DNA from: Lachnospiraceae bacterium
GTDB taxonomy: Bacteria; Bacillota; Clostridia; Lachnospirales; Lachnospiraceae
Assembly (NCBI GenBank): GCA_900771995.1
Contig: CAAGQC010000072.1
Span: forward strand, 1 to 33,547
Direction of reading: 5' to 3'
Length of the DNA: 33,547 nt
The position numbers were made by a program, and so were the translations under genes. How positions within the stretch are numbered: the stretch's first letter is position 1; the number at the start of each line of letters is the position of its first letter. Shown here in pieces: positions 31,736 to 33,547 of this stretch. The notes beneath the pieces are model-generated. The model was given only the letters and a program-made list of their open reading frames with translations, made no database searches and was not told where the DNA came from.

Positions 31736-33547
31736 ATGAAAATGCAGTATACAGAAGAACAGATTGCAAGAGCAAATCAGATCGATCTTGTTTCTTTCCT
31801 TAACGCACAGGGAGAACAGTTGGTAAAAAGTGGCAGAGAATACCGTTGGAAAAAGCATGACAGTGTAACGATATCCGGAAACCGATGGTATCGGCATAGT
31901 CAGAGTAAAGGAGGTTATCCGGTAGACTTTGTGATGGAATTTTATTATGCAACATTCCCGGAAGCAGTGAAAATGCTGATCGGGGAAGAAGGCGAAGGCA
32001 GGCAGAAGTCCTGCCCCGCCCCGTCTAAAGACTTCCGATTACCGGAGAAAAATGAGGATAATGAAAAAATCATGAAGTATCTGACAGAAAAAAGAGAGAT
32101 TGAGAAAACACTAGTGGAAGATTGGATTGACAGAGGTGATATTTACGAAGAAAAGGAGCATCATAATGTTATATTTGTCGGCAGAGATGCAGATGGTATT
32201 CCGAGATATGCACACTGCCGGGGAACTGGTGAAATAAAATATCGTGGAGATGTAGCCGGTTCTGATAAAGCTTTTGGATTTTGCCACAGAGGAACGGATA
32301 ATCAGTTATTTGTGTTTGAAGCAGCCATTGACCTGCTTTCTTTTATCCAATTATTTCCAAAAGACTGGAAGAAACGCAGTTACCTGAGTCTGGGTGGAGT
32401 CTCCAGTGTGGCACTGATGACTTTTCTTTCTGAACGCCCTCAGATTACTTCTATTTTCCTGTGCCTGGATAATGACCAGGCAGGGAATGAGGCTTGTGAG
32501 AAACTGGCAGGAGAAATCTCAGAAGGATACAGTGTAATTCGTCTGAAACCATCACGAAAAGACTGGAACGAAATTCTCTGTGATAAAAACGCTGACAGAA
32601 AGAAAGCAATTGCAGAAACAATCACAATCAAAGTACCAGAAACAGAAGAGCTGGTGCCGATGTTGTGTTATGAAGACATTGAACAGACCAGTGTGGAATG
32701 GCTGTGGTTTCCTTATATTCCATTTGGAAAACTGACAATCATTCAAGGAAATCCGGGAGAAGGAAAAACTTATTTTGCTATGATGCTGACAGCAGCCTGT
32801 ACCAATCGAAAGTTATTTCCTAATATGGAAGATATTGAACCGTTCAATGTAATTTATCAGACAGCAGAGGACGGTATGGGTGACACTATCAAGCCAAGAC
32901 TGATAGAAGCAGGAGCAGATCTGAGCCGGGTTATGGTAATTGATGATACGGAAGAAGCATTAACCCTATCTGATGATCGAATTGAAAAAGCAGTCAGACA
33001 GAATCGAGTGCGGCTTGTAATCATTGATCCAGTACAGGCATTTATTGGAGCAGATGTGGATATGAACCGTGCAAATGAAGTGCGTCCGGTGTTTCGAAAA
33101 CTGGGAATGATTGCAGAGAAAACCGGATGTGCCATTGTGCTGATCGGACATCTGAACAAATCTTCCGGAACACAGAGCACTTATCGAGGACTTGGTTCTA
33201 TTGATATCATGGCAGCAGTGCGAAGCTTGATTTTCATCGGGAAAATAAGAAAAGATCCAACCACGAGGGTATTGATTCATGAAAAAAGTTCTCTTGCGCC
33301 ACCAGGGGAGACAATGGCATTTAAACTGGGAGATGAAGAAGGATTTCGATGGGTAGGAGCCTATGAGATTTCCGCAGATGAATTGTTAGATGGAAAAGAA
33401 GGGAAAGCTACAGAAACAAAATTGGAGCGAGGGGCAAAGCTGATCAGGGAACTGCTTGTTGATAAAAAAGAAATTTCAATCAGAGAATTAGACGAAAAAG
33501 CAAAGGAGCAGGGAATATCCGGGCGAACAATGCGTGATGTGAGAAGC
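31736..33547 (+). CDS. TOPRIM/RecA-like primase-helicase of the element (3' end cut off)
   Basis: A replication protein of mobile elements, open to the window edge (604 codons seen). In-frame ATGs occur at 31733, 31736 and 31742; AGGAAAGG lies at 31725-31732, so 31736 or 31742 is likely. Residues ~1-80 resemble a DUF3991-type primase N-terminus (WYRHSQSKGGYPVDFVMEFY) without zinc cysteines. The TOPRIM fold follows: FVFEAAIDLL supplies the Glu, and LDNDQAG (from D245) the Asp motif. A RecA/AAA_25-type ATPase has Walker A, GNPGEGKT, from residue 338 and Walker B, VIIDPVQAFIGAD, near 430, then GHLNKSS. The end of the visible part is helical and probably a winged helix (ISIRELDEKAKEQGISGRTM). It would prime and unwind the element. 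Confidence 0.88.
   Translation, partial: MKMQYTEEQIARANQIDLVSFLNAQGEQLVKSGREYRWKKHDSVTISGNRWYRHSQSKGGYPVDFVMEFYYATFPEAVKMLIGEEGEGRQKSCPAPSKDFRLPEKNEDNEKIMKYLTEKREIEKTLVEDWIDRGDIYEEKEHHNVIFVGRDADGIPRYAHCRGTGEIKYRGDVAGSDKAFGFCHRGTDNQLFVFEAAIDLLSFIQLFPKDWKKRSYLSLGGVSSVALMTFLSERPQITSIFLCLDNDQAGNEACEKLAGEISEGYSVIRLKPSRKDWNEILCDKNADRKKAIAETITIKVPETEELVPMLCYEDIEQTSVEWLWFPYIPFGKLTIIQGNPGEGKTYFAMMLTAACTNRKLFPNMEDIEPFNVIYQTAEDGMGDTIKPRLIEAGADLSRVMVIDDTEEALTLSDDRIEKAVRQNRVRLVIIDPVQAFIGADVDMNRANEVRPVFRKLGMIAEKTGCAIVLIGHLNKSSGTQSTYRGLGSIDIMAAVRSLIFIGKIRKDPTTRVLIHEKSSLAPPGETMAFKLGDEEGFRWVGAYEISADELLDGKEGKATETKLERGAKLIRELLVDKKEISIRELDEKAKEQGISGRTMRDVRS

Larger units (their letters stand above)
17768..33547 (+). 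mobile_element. Integrative mobilizable element (left end and body; right end outside window)
   Basis: Right after lysS the composition turns AT-richer and the gene content changes to families typical of Firmicutes mobilizable elements: DUF6462-type proteins, TnpV, a CD1845-like protein, SSB, a small HTH protein, a DUF3847-like protein, a MobA/MobL relaxase and a TOPRIM/RecA-like primase-helicase. A hairpin cluster before the mob genes resembles an origin of transfer. A cargo block with two mgtA-type genes sits inside. No integrase, type IV coupling protein or right attachment site is seen within the window, so mobilizable rather than self-transmissible is an inference. The left boundary is placed at the lysS stop and may be tens of bases off, or even within the lysS 3' end. 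Confidence 0.8.

Noticed and set aside
1..33547. tRNA or rRNA genes, CRISPR arrays, intact insertion sequences
   Set aside because: No cloverleaf-like segment, regularly spaced repeat series or transposase frame was seen; TnpV is not a transposase by itself.

Overview
The window looks like a chromosomal segment of a Gram-positive anaerobe of the class Clostridia, most probably a Lachnospiraceae gut commensal. The evidence is the gene families, strong AGGAGG-type ribosome sites, near-consensus sigma-A promoters, and a housekeeping half (about 1-17,767) of moderately high GC joined to an AT-richer mobile half. Species cannot be named from the sequence alone. All genes I can support are on the + strand.

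Region 1 (1-17,767) is core genome. It holds dnaE (5' end cut by the window), pfkA, a SpoU/TrmH rRNA methyltransferase, proC, a secreted SH3/SleB-type cell-wall hydrolase behind a structured leader, an nfeD-SPFH/stomatin pair, argF coupled to birA, a DUF6145-like gene, coaX, a short coupled ORF, dusB, an unrecognised 290-aa gene, greA, and a lysS whose product carries an extra C-terminal tRNA-binding domain. Rho-independent terminators follow pfkA, the hydrolase gene and the SPFH gene. Clear promoters precede pfkA, the methyltransferase gene, the hydrolase gene, nfeD, argF and greA.

Region 2 (about 17,768-33,547, running off the right edge) is an integrated mobilizable element lying directly behind lysS. 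The backbone has two small excisionase-like (DUF6462-type) proteins, TnpV, a 59-aa protein, a CD1845-like membrane protein, an acidic 99-aa protein, then SSB, a Cro/CI-type HTH protein, a hairpin-rich candidate oriT, a DUF3847-like protein, a MobA/MobL relaxase interrupted by one in-frame amber codon, and a TOPRIM plus RecA-like primase/helicase. No integrase is seen; it presumably lies beyond the right edge.

Region 3 (about 19,960-27,573) is a higher-GC cargo module inside that element. It encodes two different MgtA-type P3B ATPases, a lone OmpR-type winged-helix regulator without a receiver domain, MgtC, two small membrane proteins (one DUF3784-like) and a 59-aa membrane protein. This looks like a mobile magnesium-acquisition or low-Mg2+ stress module. 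It is flanked on both sides by broken gene pieces (19,750-19,851; 27,624-27,897; 28,369-28,491), as expected if it was inserted into the backbone. It and the amber-interrupted relaxase are the most interesting parts of the window.
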